A stretch of 64,000 bases of DNA from Siminovitchia sp047228825 (GTDB lineage: Bacteria; Bacillota; Bacilli; Bacillales; Bacillaceae_C), in assembly GCF_047228825.1 (NCBI RefSeq), contig NZ_JBFEGN010000002.1:1-64000 (forward strand), in the 5' to 3' direction. Shown here one piece after another: positions 43,877 through 52,718 of the stretch; the first letter of the stretch is position 1, and each line of letters starts with the position of its first letter. The notes under the pieces were generated by a model. The model was not told the DNA's origin. It did not search any database and saw only the letters and a program-made list of their open reading frames with translations. The position numbers and the translations under genes are program-made.

Positions 43877-45271
43877 ATGAACGAAGAAGATATTCTTGAA
43901 ATGGAGATAAAAGCCATATTGGACGCCTCGTATGACAATATTGTCATTACGGATGGAGAGGGAAGAGTACTGAGGGCCAGTCCAAACTGTTTATCCATTT
44001 ACGGTAAAGAAGCGGAAGAGCTTATTGGACAAACAGTAGATGTGCTGGAGCGGAAAGGAATTTTTTCTCCATCCGTGACGAAAAAAGTACTCGCAGAGAA
44101 AAAAGAAGTTCAGGTCATGCAGCACACGTTAACAGGACGATCCGTCATGGCAACGGCGCTCCCGGTGTTTGATCATGAAGGCAACATGATCCGGGTCATC
44201 AGTTTTTCACATGATTTAACGGAATTGCGGCAGCTCAAGGAAGATTATGAAGAGCTTCGTGCGAAAATGGAATATTATGAGAGCGAAATTCAGGAATTGC
44301 GGGATAAAGAACAGGTTCTGGAAGGGATTACGTTTAAGAGTAAGGAAATGAACAACATTTGGCAGCTCGTTCAGCGTGTCGCCATGTCGGATGCGACCGT
44401 TGTGTTTCTGGGAGAGTCCGGCGTCGGCAAAAATGTGTTTGCCAAAGCCATCCATGAAAAAAGTGAACGGAGAAAAGAAGCATTTATTGAGGTGAACTGC
44501 GGTGCCATTCCCGAAACATTGTTTGAATCCGAAATGTTTGGCTACGAACGGGGTGCTTTTACAGGGGCGAGCAGGGAAGGCAAGCCTGGATTGATCGAAC
44601 TGGCCAATCACGGAACGCTTTTTCTGGATGAGGTGGGGGAACTGCCGCCAGGACTTCAGGCAAAATTGCTGAAGGTGATTCAGGAAAAGAAAGTTACACG
44701 AATTGGCGGGACAAAGCCGAAAAATATTGATTTCCGGATCATTGTCTCGACAAACAGGGATTTATGGGAAATGGTCCAAAAAGGACAATTCCGCGAAGAC
44801 CTCTATTATCGCTTGAACGTGGTGCCGATTACGATTCCGCCGCTTAGGGAGCGCAAGGATGATTTATTGCAGTTATGTAATTTTTACCTGGAAAAATGTA
44901 ATGAAAAATATAAAACGGATAAAATCTTTCATCAGGGGACGATCCACGCAATGCTCGATTATCGCTGGCCGGGAAATGTAAGGGAGCTGGAAAATCTGAT
45001 CGAGCGGCTTGTTATTACGACAGAAGGCAAGGTGATCTACCCAAATGCTTTGCCGTTTCATACGAATGCTGACGCACCTTTATCCGAAATGGAACCGGAA
45101 AGATGGGAAGAAGAAGGCGGAAGTTTGCAGCAGGCGTTGGAACAGGTGGAAATCCGCTGGCTGAAACGGGCTTCCAGACAATACAAAACAACCTACGAAA
45201 TGGCCGAATATTTGGGGATCAGCCAGTCCAGCGTGGTTCGGAAGCTGAAAAAATACAATATTAATTCGTAA
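43877..45271 (+). CDS. Sigma-54-dependent activator with PAS sensor (RocR-like)
   Basis: 464 residues. Residues ~15-120 are a PAS domain (ASYDNIVITDGEGRVLRASPNC), a coiled-coil linker follows to ~150. Then comes an AAA+ domain with GESGVGKNVFAKAIH (Walker A), ERGAFTGA (the sigma-54 contact loop), GTLFLDEVGEL (Walker B) and YRWPGNVRELENLIERL. The end is a Fis-type helix-turn-helix (MAEYLGISQSSVVRKLKKY). It should activate the perfect -24/-12 promoter 97 bases downstream of its stop. The signal may be a guanidino compound or related amine, by analogy with RocR for arginine. Confidence 0.93.
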   Translation: MNEEDILEMEIKAILDASYDNIVITDGEGRVLRASPNCLSIYGKEAEELIGQTVDVLERKGIFSPSVTKKVLAEKKEVQVMQHTLTGRSVMATALPVFDHEGNMIRVISFSHDLTELRQLKEDYEELRAKMEYYESEIQELRDKEQVLEGITFKSKEMNNIWQLVQRVAMSDATVVFLGESGVGKNVFAKAIHEKSERRKEAFIEVNCGAIPETLFESEMFGYERGAFTGASREGKPGLIELANHGTLFLDEVGELPPGLQAKLLKVIQEKKVTRIGGTKPKNIDFRIIVSTNRDLWEMVQKGQFREDLYYRLNVVPITIPPLRERKDDLLQLCNFYLEKCNEKYKTDKIFHQGTIHAMLDYRWPGNVRELENLIERLVITTEGKVIYPNALPFHTNADAPLSEMEPERWEEEGGSLQQALEQVEIRWLKRASRQYKTTYEMAEYLGISQSSVVRKLKKYNINS

Positions 45272-45278
45272 ATGACTC

Positions 45279-45329
45279 ATAATCCGCCAATGCATCAAAA
45301 GAAGCTCTTTTGATGCATTGGCGGATTAT
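45279..45329. promoter_or_regulatory. Perfect 22-bp inverted repeat: terminator and/or enhancer site
   Basis: 45279-45300 is the exact reverse complement of 45308-45329, with a 7-base loop (GAAGCTC). It follows the activator stop by 7 bases and ends in a T-rich tract, as a terminator would. Its inner part TGCATCAAAA/TTTTGATGCA is also a plausible dyad for the activator, 40-90 bases before the sigma-54 promoter. Confidence 0.7.
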
Positions 45330-45367
45330 TTTATTTGCTCGATCCGACATTCCTAACTTAAAAAAGT

Positions 45368-45383
45368 TGGCACGAATTTTGCA
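45368..45383 (+). promoter_or_regulatory. Sigma-54 (-24/-12) promoter
   Basis: TGGCAC-gaatt-TTGCA matches the RpoN consensus TGGCAC-N5-TTGCW exactly. It lies between the activator gene and the ureohydrolase gene, which starts 44 bases later. Confidence 0.88.
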
Positions 45384-45426
45384 ATTACATGATTTGAGAC
45401 GACAAAACCTGACAGGAGGTAATTTT

Positions 45427-46398
45427 ATGTATAAACCGAAAGATTCTTCCCAGTCTCCGCGCTTTGTTGGAACGAGGACTTTCATGAGATTGGAGCAAAT
45501 ACGGACAACAGAAGGAATTGATTTTGCCGTTCTGGGCGTCCCGTTTGATACAGCCGCTTCAAATCGGACCGGCCAGCGATTCGGGCCGCAGCATATCCGT
45601 AATTTTTCTGTGCTGCTTCGTCCTTATAATCCCGATATGGATATTGACATTTTTGAATATTGTTCCGGGGTGGATTACGGAGATATTAACGTCATTCCGG
45701 GAAATGCCCTTCGTACTTATGACAACATGGTAGAAGAGTTGATGCCGCTTTTGGACAAAAACGTTATACCGATTATCATGGGCGGCGATCATTCCATTTC
45801 TTTGGGAAACCTGAGAGCTTTCCATAAAAAATACGGTAAAATGGCTTTGGTTCATTTTGATTCCCATGGCGATACGTGGGAACATTATTATGGAGAAAAA
45901 TATATGCACGGAACGCCGTTCCGCCGTGCCGTGGAAGAAGGGCTTCTGGATGTCGAACACTCCATTCAAGTTGGAATGAGAGGGCCGCTTTACAGCCCGG
46001 ATGATATCGAGGATGCGCGTCAGCTCGGCTTTGAAGTCATCCCAATGAAAGAAGTCCGGGAAATCGGTTTTGAGCAAGTAATGAAAAGAATCCATGACCG
46101 TGTCAAAGACCGTCCGGTTTTTGTCACGTATGATATCGATTTTGTAGATCCGGCTTATGCTCCCGGTACAGGAACGCCGGAAGTCGGAGGGCCCACAAGC
46201 TACGAAGCGCTTGAATATGTACGCGGTCTTGACGGTTTGGATGTTGTCGGCTTTGACTTGGTGGAGGTATTGCCAAGCTATGATGCCAACGAAATCACGG
46301 CTGTGCTCGCTTCATCCGTCATTTACGAAATGATTACGTTAACGGCCTTGAAAAAGAGACGCCGGCTGAAACAAGATTTTAAGGAAACAACCAGTTAA
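45427..46398 (+). CDS. Agmatinase/guanidinobutyrase-family ureohydrolase
   Basis: 323 residues from the ATG at 45427, after AGGAGG; an upstream frame from 45310 lies in regulatory DNA. The dimanganese ligands are in GGDHSISLG, HFDSHGDTW and YDIDFVDPAYAPGTGTPEVGG; the loop GPTSYEALEYVRGL is family-typical. It removes urea from a guanidino substrate such as agmatine or 4-guanidinobutyrate. The usual DAHxDT motif is DSHGDT here. Expression should be under the sigma-54 promoter and PAS activator just upstream. The symporter that follows may import its substrate. The exact substrate is not decided. Confidence 0.85.
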   Translation: MYKPKDSSQSPRFVGTRTFMRLEQIRTTEGIDFAVLGVPFDTAASNRTGQRFGPQHIRNFSVLLRPYNPDMDIDIFEYCSGVDYGDINVIPGNALRTYDNMVEELMPLLDKNVIPIIMGGDHSISLGNLRAFHKKYGKMALVHFDSHGDTWEHYYGEKYMHGTPFRRAVEEGLLDVEHSIQVGMRGPLYSPDDIEDARQLGFEVIPMKEVREIGFEQVMKRIHDRVKDRPVFVTYDIDFVDPAYAPGTGTPEVGGPTSYEALEYVRGLDGLDVVGFDLVEVLPSYDANEITAVLASSVIYEMITLTALKKRRRLKQDFKETTS

Positions 46399-46411
46399 AG
46401 GGGGGCGCGGC

Positions 46412-47821
46412 ATGAACTTGAATACATTAGACGTTATGATTATAATTGCTTATTTGCTGCTCTTGGTCATTGTGGGCATCATTGGCTCCCGGCGGGCAAA
46501 AACGTCCGAGGATTATGTATTGGCCGGAAGAAACCTGGGATTTTTTATGTATTTCGGCTGTCTCGGAGCTGTTATTTTAGGTGGGGCGTCGACGATTGGC
46601 TCCACCCAACTCGGTTATGAATTCGGGATATCCGGCATGTGGCTTGTTGTCATGCTCGGTTTGGGGATCATGCTGCTGGGCATTTTTCTCGCCAAAAAAA
46701 TCTCCAATCTTTCCGTCATGACAGTGAGTGAATATTTGAGCAAGCGTTTTGGGGTGGAATCAGGTCTTGTCAGTGCCGTCATCGCCGCAACATACGCCAT
46801 GATGGTATCCGTTACCCAAGTTATCGGAATAGGTACCATTTTAAACGTTTTGCTTGGCTGGAACTTAACTGTTTCCATGCTTGCAGGCGGAGGAGTTGTT
46901 TTATTTTATACGATCCTTGGCGGCATGTGGTCCGTGACGATGACGGATATTGTACAGTTCGTCATCATGACGGTCGGGATTTTTTTCATCATGCTTCCGC
47001 TCGGCCTTTCCAAAGCAGGAGGCTGGTCCAATCTTGAACAGCAATTGCCTGACACATATTTTACGTTTGCAGGGATCGGCGGCCACCAAATTTTCCAGTA
47101 TTTCTTGCTGTTTGCACTTGGAATGGTCGTGGCCCAGGACATTTGGCAACGAATTTTGACAGCGAAAACAATTAAAATTGCGCGAGCCGGTACTGTTGCA
47201 GCCGGTGTTTACAGCGTGTTATACGGAATTGCGGTTGCGATTATCGGCATGTGTGCATTCGTCATTTTGCCCAACCTGGAAGATACTCAAAATACGTTTG
47301 CCAGCATGGCAGTGGCGATTTTGCCCTCCGGGGTGTTGGGACTGGTCATTGCGGCTGTTGCCTCTGCATTGATGTCCACTGCTTCAGGAACTTTGCTTGC
47401 GTCTTCGACATTGGTTGCAAACGATATTATTAAGCGATTTTTCTATAAAGACATTACGGATAACCAATACTTGAAGCTTTCCCGTATTGTCACAACGATT
47501 ATCGGTTTATTGACGATCGTCTGTGCTTTATGGATTCAGGATGTCCTTGTTGCGCTTGATGTGGCGTATGCAGTATTATCCGGCGGTATTTTCGCCCCTG
47601 TTGTTCTTGGGCTTTTTTGGAAAAAGGCGACGGCAAGAGCCGCTTTTTATGCCATTATCACAAGTACCGTTGTCATATTGGCAGGGTTGGCCATTGAAGG
47701 CCTAACCTCTACAACACCGATCGTATACGGCATTGCCGTCAGCTTTGTTGTGATGATCGCTGTTTCTATTTGGGCTCCGAATAAAGGCGAAAAGTTGGAA
47801 GTTCACATAAAGGAAATGTAA
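46412..47821 (+). CDS. Sodium:solute symporter (SSS family)
   Basis: 469 residues with about 13 membrane segments. SSS features include the opening GSRRAKTSEDYVLAGRNLGF, the GGASTIGSTQLGYEFG region of the sodium site and the segment VASALMSTASGTLLASSTLVANDI. Fourteen bases separate it from the ureohydrolase, so both come from the sigma-54 promoter. It is probably an importer of the amine or guanidino compound handled by that enzyme. A good terminator follows. Confidence 0.88.
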   Translation: MNLNTLDVMIIIAYLLLLVIVGIIGSRRAKTSEDYVLAGRNLGFFMYFGCLGAVILGGASTIGSTQLGYEFGISGMWLVVMLGLGIMLLGIFLAKKISNLSVMTVSEYLSKRFGVESGLVSAVIAATYAMMVSVTQVIGIGTILNVLLGWNLTVSMLAGGGVVLFYTILGGMWSVTMTDIVQFVIMTVGIFFIMLPLGLSKAGGWSNLEQQLPDTYFTFAGIGGHQIFQYFLLFALGMVVAQDIWQRILTAKTIKIARAGTVAAGVYSVLYGIAVAIIGMCAFVILPNLEDTQNTFASMAVAILPSGVLGLVIAAVASALMSTASGTLLASSTLVANDIIKRFFYKDITDNQYLKLSRIVTTIIGLLTIVCALWIQDVLVALDVAYAVLSGGIFAPVVLGLFWKKATARAAFYAIITSTVVILAGLAIEGLTSTTPIVYGIAVSFVVMIAVSIWAPNKGEKLEVHIKEM

Positions 47822-47832
47822 GCGTAAACGAG

Positions 47833-47863
47833 GGAAGGCAGATGTTTCTGCCTTCCTTTTTTT
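47833..47863 (+). terminator. Terminator of the ureohydrolase/symporter operon
   Basis: GGAAGGCAG (47833-47841) pairs with CTGCCTTCC (47848-47856), followed by seven T residues. Confidence 0.9.
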
Positions 47864-48030
47864 AAAGTAAAGTATAACTTGCTAAGAAAATTTTTCTTCA
47901 AATGAAGTAAAATGGTTAGTCTTTTTTTGCAAGTAAGCGGCGAATTCTCTGTCGTTTTTTACGGTTCCTTGTTACCGTGAATATTGTTACAATTTTAAGT
48001 AAATTGACTAAAAAGGTGGAGAGAGATTAA

Positions 48031-48504
48031 ATGGATACAAGAGAATTTCGCAATTGTGTGGGACATTTTGCTACTGGTGTAACAGTCATTACGAGTGAGA
48101 CGGAAACAGGCACTCATGGGTTTACTGCAAACTCCTTTACATCTGTTTCACTGGACCCAATGTTAATTTTAGTTTCTGTTGATCGAAACACAAAAGCTTT
48201 AAGCGTCCTAGAAAACAATCGGTTTATTGTCAATATTTTAAAAGAGAATCAGCAGGATACCGCCATGCACTTCGCCGGAAGGCCTCAAGATAATCCGCCG
48301 TTTGAGTGGGAGAATGGCGTGCTGGGAAAAAGAATTAAACATGCCCTGGCTTATATAGAGTGTAAACCGTGGAAAGCATATGATGGCGGTGATCATGTTC
48401 TTTTTCTTGGTGAAGTAAAAAACGTTGAATACAATCCCGGACAGCCGCTCCTCTTTTATCGTGGACAATTTTCCAAAATGAATCCGGCTTTTATTCTCTC
48501 TTAA
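48031..48504 (+). CDS. Flavin reductase of a two-component monooxygenase (HpaC/PheA2-like)
   Basis: 157 residues. It has the flavin reductase-like fold: FRNCVGHFATGVTVITS, HGFTANSFTSVSLDPMLILVSVDR, FIVNILKENQ, FAGRPQ and DHVLFLGEVKN. These proteins reduce FAD or FMN with NADH and pass it to an oxygenase. AGGTGGAGAG precedes the ATG. The oxygenase partner lies 2 kb downstream, beyond a regulator. In thermophilic Bacillaceae PheA1/PheA2 pairs make catechol from phenol. Confidence 0.9.
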   Translation: MDTREFRNCVGHFATGVTVITSETETGTHGFTANSFTSVSLDPMLILVSVDRNTKALSVLENNRFIVNILKENQQDTAMHFAGRPQDNPPFEWENGVLGKRIKHALAYIECKPWKAYDGGDHVLFLGEVKNVEYNPGQPLLFYRGQFSKMNPAFILS

Positions 48505-48524
48505 AATAAAGGGGGCAGTAATGA

Positions 48525-50324
48525 GTGAAGGCGAGCCAATTATTGTTTGACAATCTGATCGAAACGGATCCACGAACGGGGATTATTACTTTCAATCAAA
48601 AGAGAAGCGTATTGGTTTCCGTTGAAGCCCTTGGTCTTTTGCGCCGTGATTTAATCAATACACTCGGAATGGACAGAGCAAAAGGTTTTTTAATGAGATA
48701 CGGATGGGAATGGGGAAAAAAGGACGGAGAAACGGTTGCTTCCATGTATAATTGGAAAAATCCCAAGGAACTGATGTTGGCAGGGCCTGTACTCCACACC
48801 TTGGAAGGAGTCGTTACCGTCGAACCTGATACACTTGAAATAACCGAAAGTTCGATTCACTTTACCGGATTTTGGAGAAATTCCTTTGAGGCTGAAGAAC
48901 ATATTGAATATTATGGGGTAAACAATGATCACATTTGCTGGATCCTCGTCGGCTATGCAAGCGGTTATTTAACCAGCACCTTCGGAAAAGATGTCATCGC
49001 CTACGAAGAATGTTGTGTCGGAAAAGGGGACGCCCATTGCCGTTTTGCTGCGAAAACAGTTGAACAGCTTGAAGAAAAGCACAAGGCCTATTTGAATTAT
49101 TACAAAGCGGAATCTTTGGTTTCCGAACTGGACCGTGCCTATCAAGAGCTGAACAACATCAATCAAACGATCATTGAATCTGACAAAATTCACGAGGAAT
49201 TAACGAATTATCTTCTTGAAGATAGGGGGCTGGCCGAAACCGTTCAATATGTTGCCCAAGTTTTAAATAGAAGCCTGGTAATTGATTACTATAACAAAAA
49301 AATTGAAAGCGCTTTTTTGAATGAGCGGGATGAGGCGATTTATAATAATTGGGCTGATCGGTTTATTTATACAGAGGAACGGCATCATGACATTGCAACA
49401 TTCCCCGTCAGGGCAAACAATGTCAATCTTGGCCGTCTCGTGGTCATAGGGCATGAAAAGATGACTCAAAAAGATCAGCTTGTCATAAACCGGGCACGCA
49501 GTATCTTTACAGTCCAAATGTATCATGATTGGAAAATCACCCGTTCATTATGGAAAAAGAAGGAAAATTTCTTTGAAGAAATACTTCATCATTCAAATGC
49601 AGGTTATGAGAAATTTTCCCATCTGTTTCACTTTCTTCCAAATAATCCGAACCGCATTATTTCAATAAAGGTGGAGCCTGCCGAAAAACGCCAGGATATC
49701 ATGCAATTTTTAAAACTGCATCCAGTTTATTCAAAGAATGATTTTTTTTCAAATGATGAATTCATTATCATGATTTTGACTAATGAGGATATTCATAAAA
49801 TCCTTGATATCTCATCAAACCTTCTTGGGTGCCTAAGAAGTCAGTTTGCAAATGTCAGATTTTATATTGGTGTTGGAAGAGAATCGAAGAATCTTGCTTC
49901 TTTGAGAAAGAGCTATGAGGATGCCCGCTCAATCAGCAATTTTATCCATCTTACGAGTCCGTCCGACAGTTTAATTTCACTTTATGAAGACTTGGAATCC
50001 ATCATGATGTTTTTAAAGGGAACGAACCAAATCGAGCTAATAGAATTTTATAGGAAGACGATAGGCGAATTGGTAGAGTATGACAAGGCCAACGAGTCCA
50101 ATTTTTTAATAACCCTTAAAACCTACCTTGATCATAATGGAAACCTTCAACAAACCGCTGATAAGCTGCATCTTTCAATAGCAGGGTTGCGATATCGCCT
50201 GGATCGGATTACAGCGTTGTGCGACGTGGACCTTAAGACGGGAGAAGGTCGTTTTAATTGTCAATTGGCTCTCCAAATATACTATGCCATGATGATTAAT
50301 GGCAAGAAACCCCCAATCATATAA
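48525..50324 (+). CDS. V4R (XylR_N) sensor fused to PucR-type DNA-binding domain
   Basis: 599 residues from a GTG at 48525, 10 bases after AAAGGGGG. The N-terminal ~200 residues match the XylR_N/V4R aromatic sensor of DmpR, MopR and XylR: MRYGWEWGKKDGETVASMY, HFTGFWRNSFEAEEHIEYYG, GYASGYLTSTFGKDVIAYEECCVGKGDAHCRF. A helical linker with LEEKHKAYLNYYKAESLV follows. There is no AAA+ domain. The end is a PucR/CdaR-type helix-turn-helix (TLKTYLDHNGNLQQTADKLHL, IAGLRYRLDRI). It should sense phenol or a related aromatic and activate the monooxygenase operon. It replaces sigma-54 activation with a PucR-type output. Confidence 0.9.
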   Translation: MKASQLLFDNLIETDPRTGIITFNQKRSVLVSVEALGLLRRDLINTLGMDRAKGFLMRYGWEWGKKDGETVASMYNWKNPKELMLAGPVLHTLEGVVTVEPDTLEITESSIHFTGFWRNSFEAEEHIEYYGVNNDHICWILVGYASGYLTSTFGKDVIAYEECCVGKGDAHCRFAAKTVEQLEEKHKAYLNYYKAESLVSELDRAYQELNNINQTIIESDKIHEELTNYLLEDRGLAETVQYVAQVLNRSLVIDYYNKKIESAFLNERDEAIYNNWADRFIYTEERHHDIATFPVRANNVNLGRLVVIGHEKMTQKDQLVINRARSIFTVQMYHDWKITRSLWKKKENFFEEILHHSNAGYEKFSHLFHFLPNNPNRIISIKVEPAEKRQDIMQFLKLHPVYSKNDFFSNDEFIIMILTNEDIHKILDISSNLLGCLRSQFANVRFYIGVGRESKNLASLRKSYEDARSISNFIHLTSPSDSLISLYEDLESIMMFLKGTNQIELIEFYRKTIGELVEYDKANESNFLITLKTYLDHNGNLQQTADKLHLSIAGLRYRLDRITALCDVDLKTGEGRFNCQLALQIYYAMMINGKKPPII

Positions 50325-50333
50325 TAAAGAAAT

Positions 50334-50359
50334 CCTGCTGCTGAAAGCAGGTTTTTTTT
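50334..50359 (+). terminator. Terminator after the aromatic regulator
   Basis: CCTGCT (50334-50339) pairs with AGCAGG (50346-50351), then eight T residues. The 220 bases that follow form the promoter region of the monooxygenase operon. Confidence 0.8.
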
Positions 50360-50535
50360 GGAGGCAAATCGAACGCGGTGAACAGCTTTTCCGCGATACA
50401 CCAAAATCGGTTCTTCTTGGCGGGAGTGTTTGTACTTTTCTTCAATACCACAAAAAACAATGGAAATAGGTGAAAGATTCATATTCTTTTGCACTTAAAA
50501 TTGTCCCGAACGAGATTCATAATGAAGTTACCGGT

Positions 50536-50549
50536 TGAAAGCGCTTTAA
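50536..50549. promoter_or_regulatory. cre-like site before the monooxygenase operon
   Basis: TGAAAGCGCTTTAA matches the CcpA consensus except at one position. It ends 27 bases before the start codon, so glucose repression of aromatic breakdown is plausible. Confidence 0.55.
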
Positions 50550-50576
50550 ACCAAACGCTTGTTAAGGAGGGCTCAA

Positions 50577-52121
50577 ATGGTAACGCAAAAACAAAAAGTA
50601 AAACTGCCGCTGACTGGCAAAGAGTATTTGGAAAGTTTAAAGGACAACAGGGAAGTCTGGATCAACGGTGAAAGAGTAAAAGATGTCACCACTCATCCCG
50701 CCTTCAGAAATGCAGCAAGATCCATTGCACGGCAATATGATGCTTTGCATGATGAAAAAACAAAAGCTATTTTAACAACTGAAACAGATACGGGAAACAA
50801 AGGTTTTACGCAAAAGTTTTTCCAATATGACAGAACCGTGGACGATCTCATTGGTTCAAGAGATGCAATTGCAGAATGGGCTAAAATCACTTATGGGCAA
50901 ATGGGAAGGTCCCCTGATTATAAAGCATCCTTTTTGGCAACATTGGGCGCGGATCCCGATTATTATGCCCCGTATGAAGAGAATGCGAGATATTGGTATA
51001 AAGAGGCCCAGGAAAGAAACTGGTTTTTTAACCACGCGATTATCAATCCTCCGGTTGACAGAAATAAACCGATGGAGGCTGTTAAGGATGTATTCGTCAA
51101 GGTTGAGAAGGAAACAGATAAGGGAATCATTGTAAGCGGTGCAAAAATGGTCGCTACTGGATCCGCCCTAACCAACTACAACTTTGTCGCCCACTATGGT
51201 GCTGTTCCTGTTGGATCAGAGGATATGGCCCTTGTGTTTATCGCACCAATGGATACGCCGGGGGTGAAATTAATATGCCGCCAGTCATATGAAATGCAGG
51301 CGGCCGTGATGGGCAGTCCTTTTGATTACCCGCTGAGCAGCCGCTTTGATGAAAATGATGCTGTACTGATTTTTGACCGGGTGCTGATACCGTGGGAAAA
51401 TGTGCTCATTTATCGGGACGTCGAAAAGGCCAACAGCTTTTTCCCCGAGAGCGGTTTTCTTCATCGCTTTACGTTTCACGGAGTAACACGACTGGCGGTA
51501 AAACTCGATTTTATTGCCGGATTGCTTTTAAAAGCCGTCAAGACAAATGGAACGGATCAATTTCGCGGTGTTCAGGCAAATGTAGGCGAAGTGTTGGCTT
51601 GGAAAAATATGTTTTGGTCACTAAGCGATGCCATGGCGATGAATCCTGATCAAGGGCGTAATGGAACGGTATTGCCAAACTTAAAATACGGGCTTTCCTA
51701 TCGTGTGTTTATGTCAGAAGGTTGGCCAAAAATCAAGGGGATCATTGAAAACGTAGTTGCCGGCAATCTGATCGTCCAGCCTTCCAGTGCAGCGGATTTT
51801 AAAAATCCGGAATTAAGGCCTTTGATAGATCGGCTCTACCGCGGATCCAATGGCATCACTTCCCTGGAAAAAATCAAGTTGATTAAGATGCTGTGGGAAG
51901 TTGTCGGAACGGAATACGGAGGACGCCATGAGCTGTACGAACGAAACTACTCCGGAAACCATGAAAATATCCGGTTGGAGAACTTGACGGTTGCCAACCA
52001 ATCGGGCGAAGCGGATCGGTACATTGCATTTGCCGAACAATGTATGGCTGACTATGACCTTGACGGCTGGGTGAACGACACCTGGGTCAATCCGGATGAT
52101 GTCAATTACTTTAAAAACTGA
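50577..52121 (+). CDS. Aromatic hydroxylase, oxygenase component (HpaB/PheA1 family)
   Basis: 514 residues from the ATG at 50577, directly after AAGGAGG; a TTG at 50559 is in frame but unlikely. Family motifs are LTGKEYLESLKDNREVWINGERV, the flavin-binding stretch NFFNHAIINPPVDRNK-like, GAKMVATGSALTNYNFVAHY and YRGSNGITSLEKIKLIKMLWEVVGTEYGGRHELYERNYSG. It uses reduced FAD and oxygen to add an ortho hydroxyl to a phenol. The pathway that follows starts with catechol cleavage, so phenol to catechol fits better than 4-hydroxyphenylacetate. The substrate is still an inference. Confidence 0.88.
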   Translation: MVTQKQKVKLPLTGKEYLESLKDNREVWINGERVKDVTTHPAFRNAARSIARQYDALHDEKTKAILTTETDTGNKGFTQKFFQYDRTVDDLIGSRDAIAEWAKITYGQMGRSPDYKASFLATLGADPDYYAPYEENARYWYKEAQERNWFFNHAIINPPVDRNKPMEAVKDVFVKVEKETDKGIIVSGAKMVATGSALTNYNFVAHYGAVPVGSEDMALVFIAPMDTPGVKLICRQSYEMQAAVMGSPFDYPLSSRFDENDAVLIFDRVLIPWENVLIYRDVEKANSFFPESGFLHRFTFHGVTRLAVKLDFIAGLLLKAVKTNGTDQFRGVQANVGEVLAWKNMFWSLSDAMAMNPDQGRNGTVLPNLKYGLSYRVFMSEGWPKIKGIIENVVAGNLIVQPSSAADFKNPELRPLIDRLYRGSNGITSLEKIKLIKMLWEVVGTEYGGRHELYERNYSGNHENIRLENLTVANQSGEADRYIAFAEQCMADYDLDGWVNDTWVNPDDVNYFKN

Positions 52122-52153
52122 TATTTTTCATAATGGCATGGGGAGGAAACAGC

Positions 52154-52705
52154 ATGAAAGTTTTTCGTGAAAATGAGCTGATGTTAACATCCTCCGTGGT
52201 TTCCATCGGGGCTTTTGACGGCCTGCACCGCGGGCATCAAACCTTGATCAAACAGGCGGTGAAAAGGGCTTGCGAATTAGATGTGCCGTCAGTCGTTTAC
52301 ACCTTTGATCCTCCTCCTCGGGTTTATTTTCAAAACGAGCGGATGCTGACTAGCATAGAAGAAAAAATGGCTCTTATTAAGGAGCTGAATGTTGATTATA
52401 CAGTAGTGGCTCATTTCAACAGCCATTATGCTTCCCGAAAGCCAATTGAATTTATAGAAGAACTATGTTTATTGGGAACCCGGGAAATATGGGTAGGGCC
52501 GGATTTTCGGTTTGGAAAGGCCAAAGAAGGCAGTGTGCAGCTTCTTTCCGAATTTTTTAAAGTGAATATTCACCCTGTAGTCACTTGTGATCAAGGAAAA
52601 AGAATATCATCGACCAGAATTAGAGAGCTTCTTAACAAAAGCGACTGGATCAAAGTGCAGGATTTGCTCGGAAGGCAAAGTCTGAAGACATTAAATAATA
52701 TCTAG
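52154..52705 (+). CDS. Stand-alone FAD synthetase (FMN adenylyltransferase domain only)
   Basis: 183 residues from the ATG at 52154, after GGGGAGG. The nucleotidyltransferase motifs of the RibF N-terminal half are intact: SIGAFDGLHRGHQTLI, VVYTFDPPPRVYF, WVGPDFRFGKAKEGS and ISSTRIRELLNKSDW. The riboflavin kinase domain that makes up the rest of the ~310-residue bifunctional RibF is absent. It is in the middle of the aromatic operon, 32 bases after the oxygenase gene and 13 before the dioxygenase gene. A dedicated FAD supply for the two-component monooxygenase is the likely reason. Confidence 0.85.
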   Translation: MKVFRENELMLTSSVVSIGAFDGLHRGHQTLIKQAVKRACELDVPSVVYTFDPPPRVYFQNERMLTSIEEKMALIKELNVDYTVVAHFNSHYASRKPIEFIEELCLLGTREIWVGPDFRFGKAKEGSVQLLSEFFKVNIHPVVTCDQGKRISSTRIRELLNKSDWIKVQDLLGRQSLKTLNNI

Positions 52706-52718
52706 GGAGGAATTATCC

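Noticed and set aside
50577..52121. 4-hydroxyphenylacetate 3-monooxygenase as the specific name
   Set aside because: No homoprotocatechuate pathway genes are nearby. The ring is opened by an intradiol enzyme feeding muconate, which points to phenol-type substrates.
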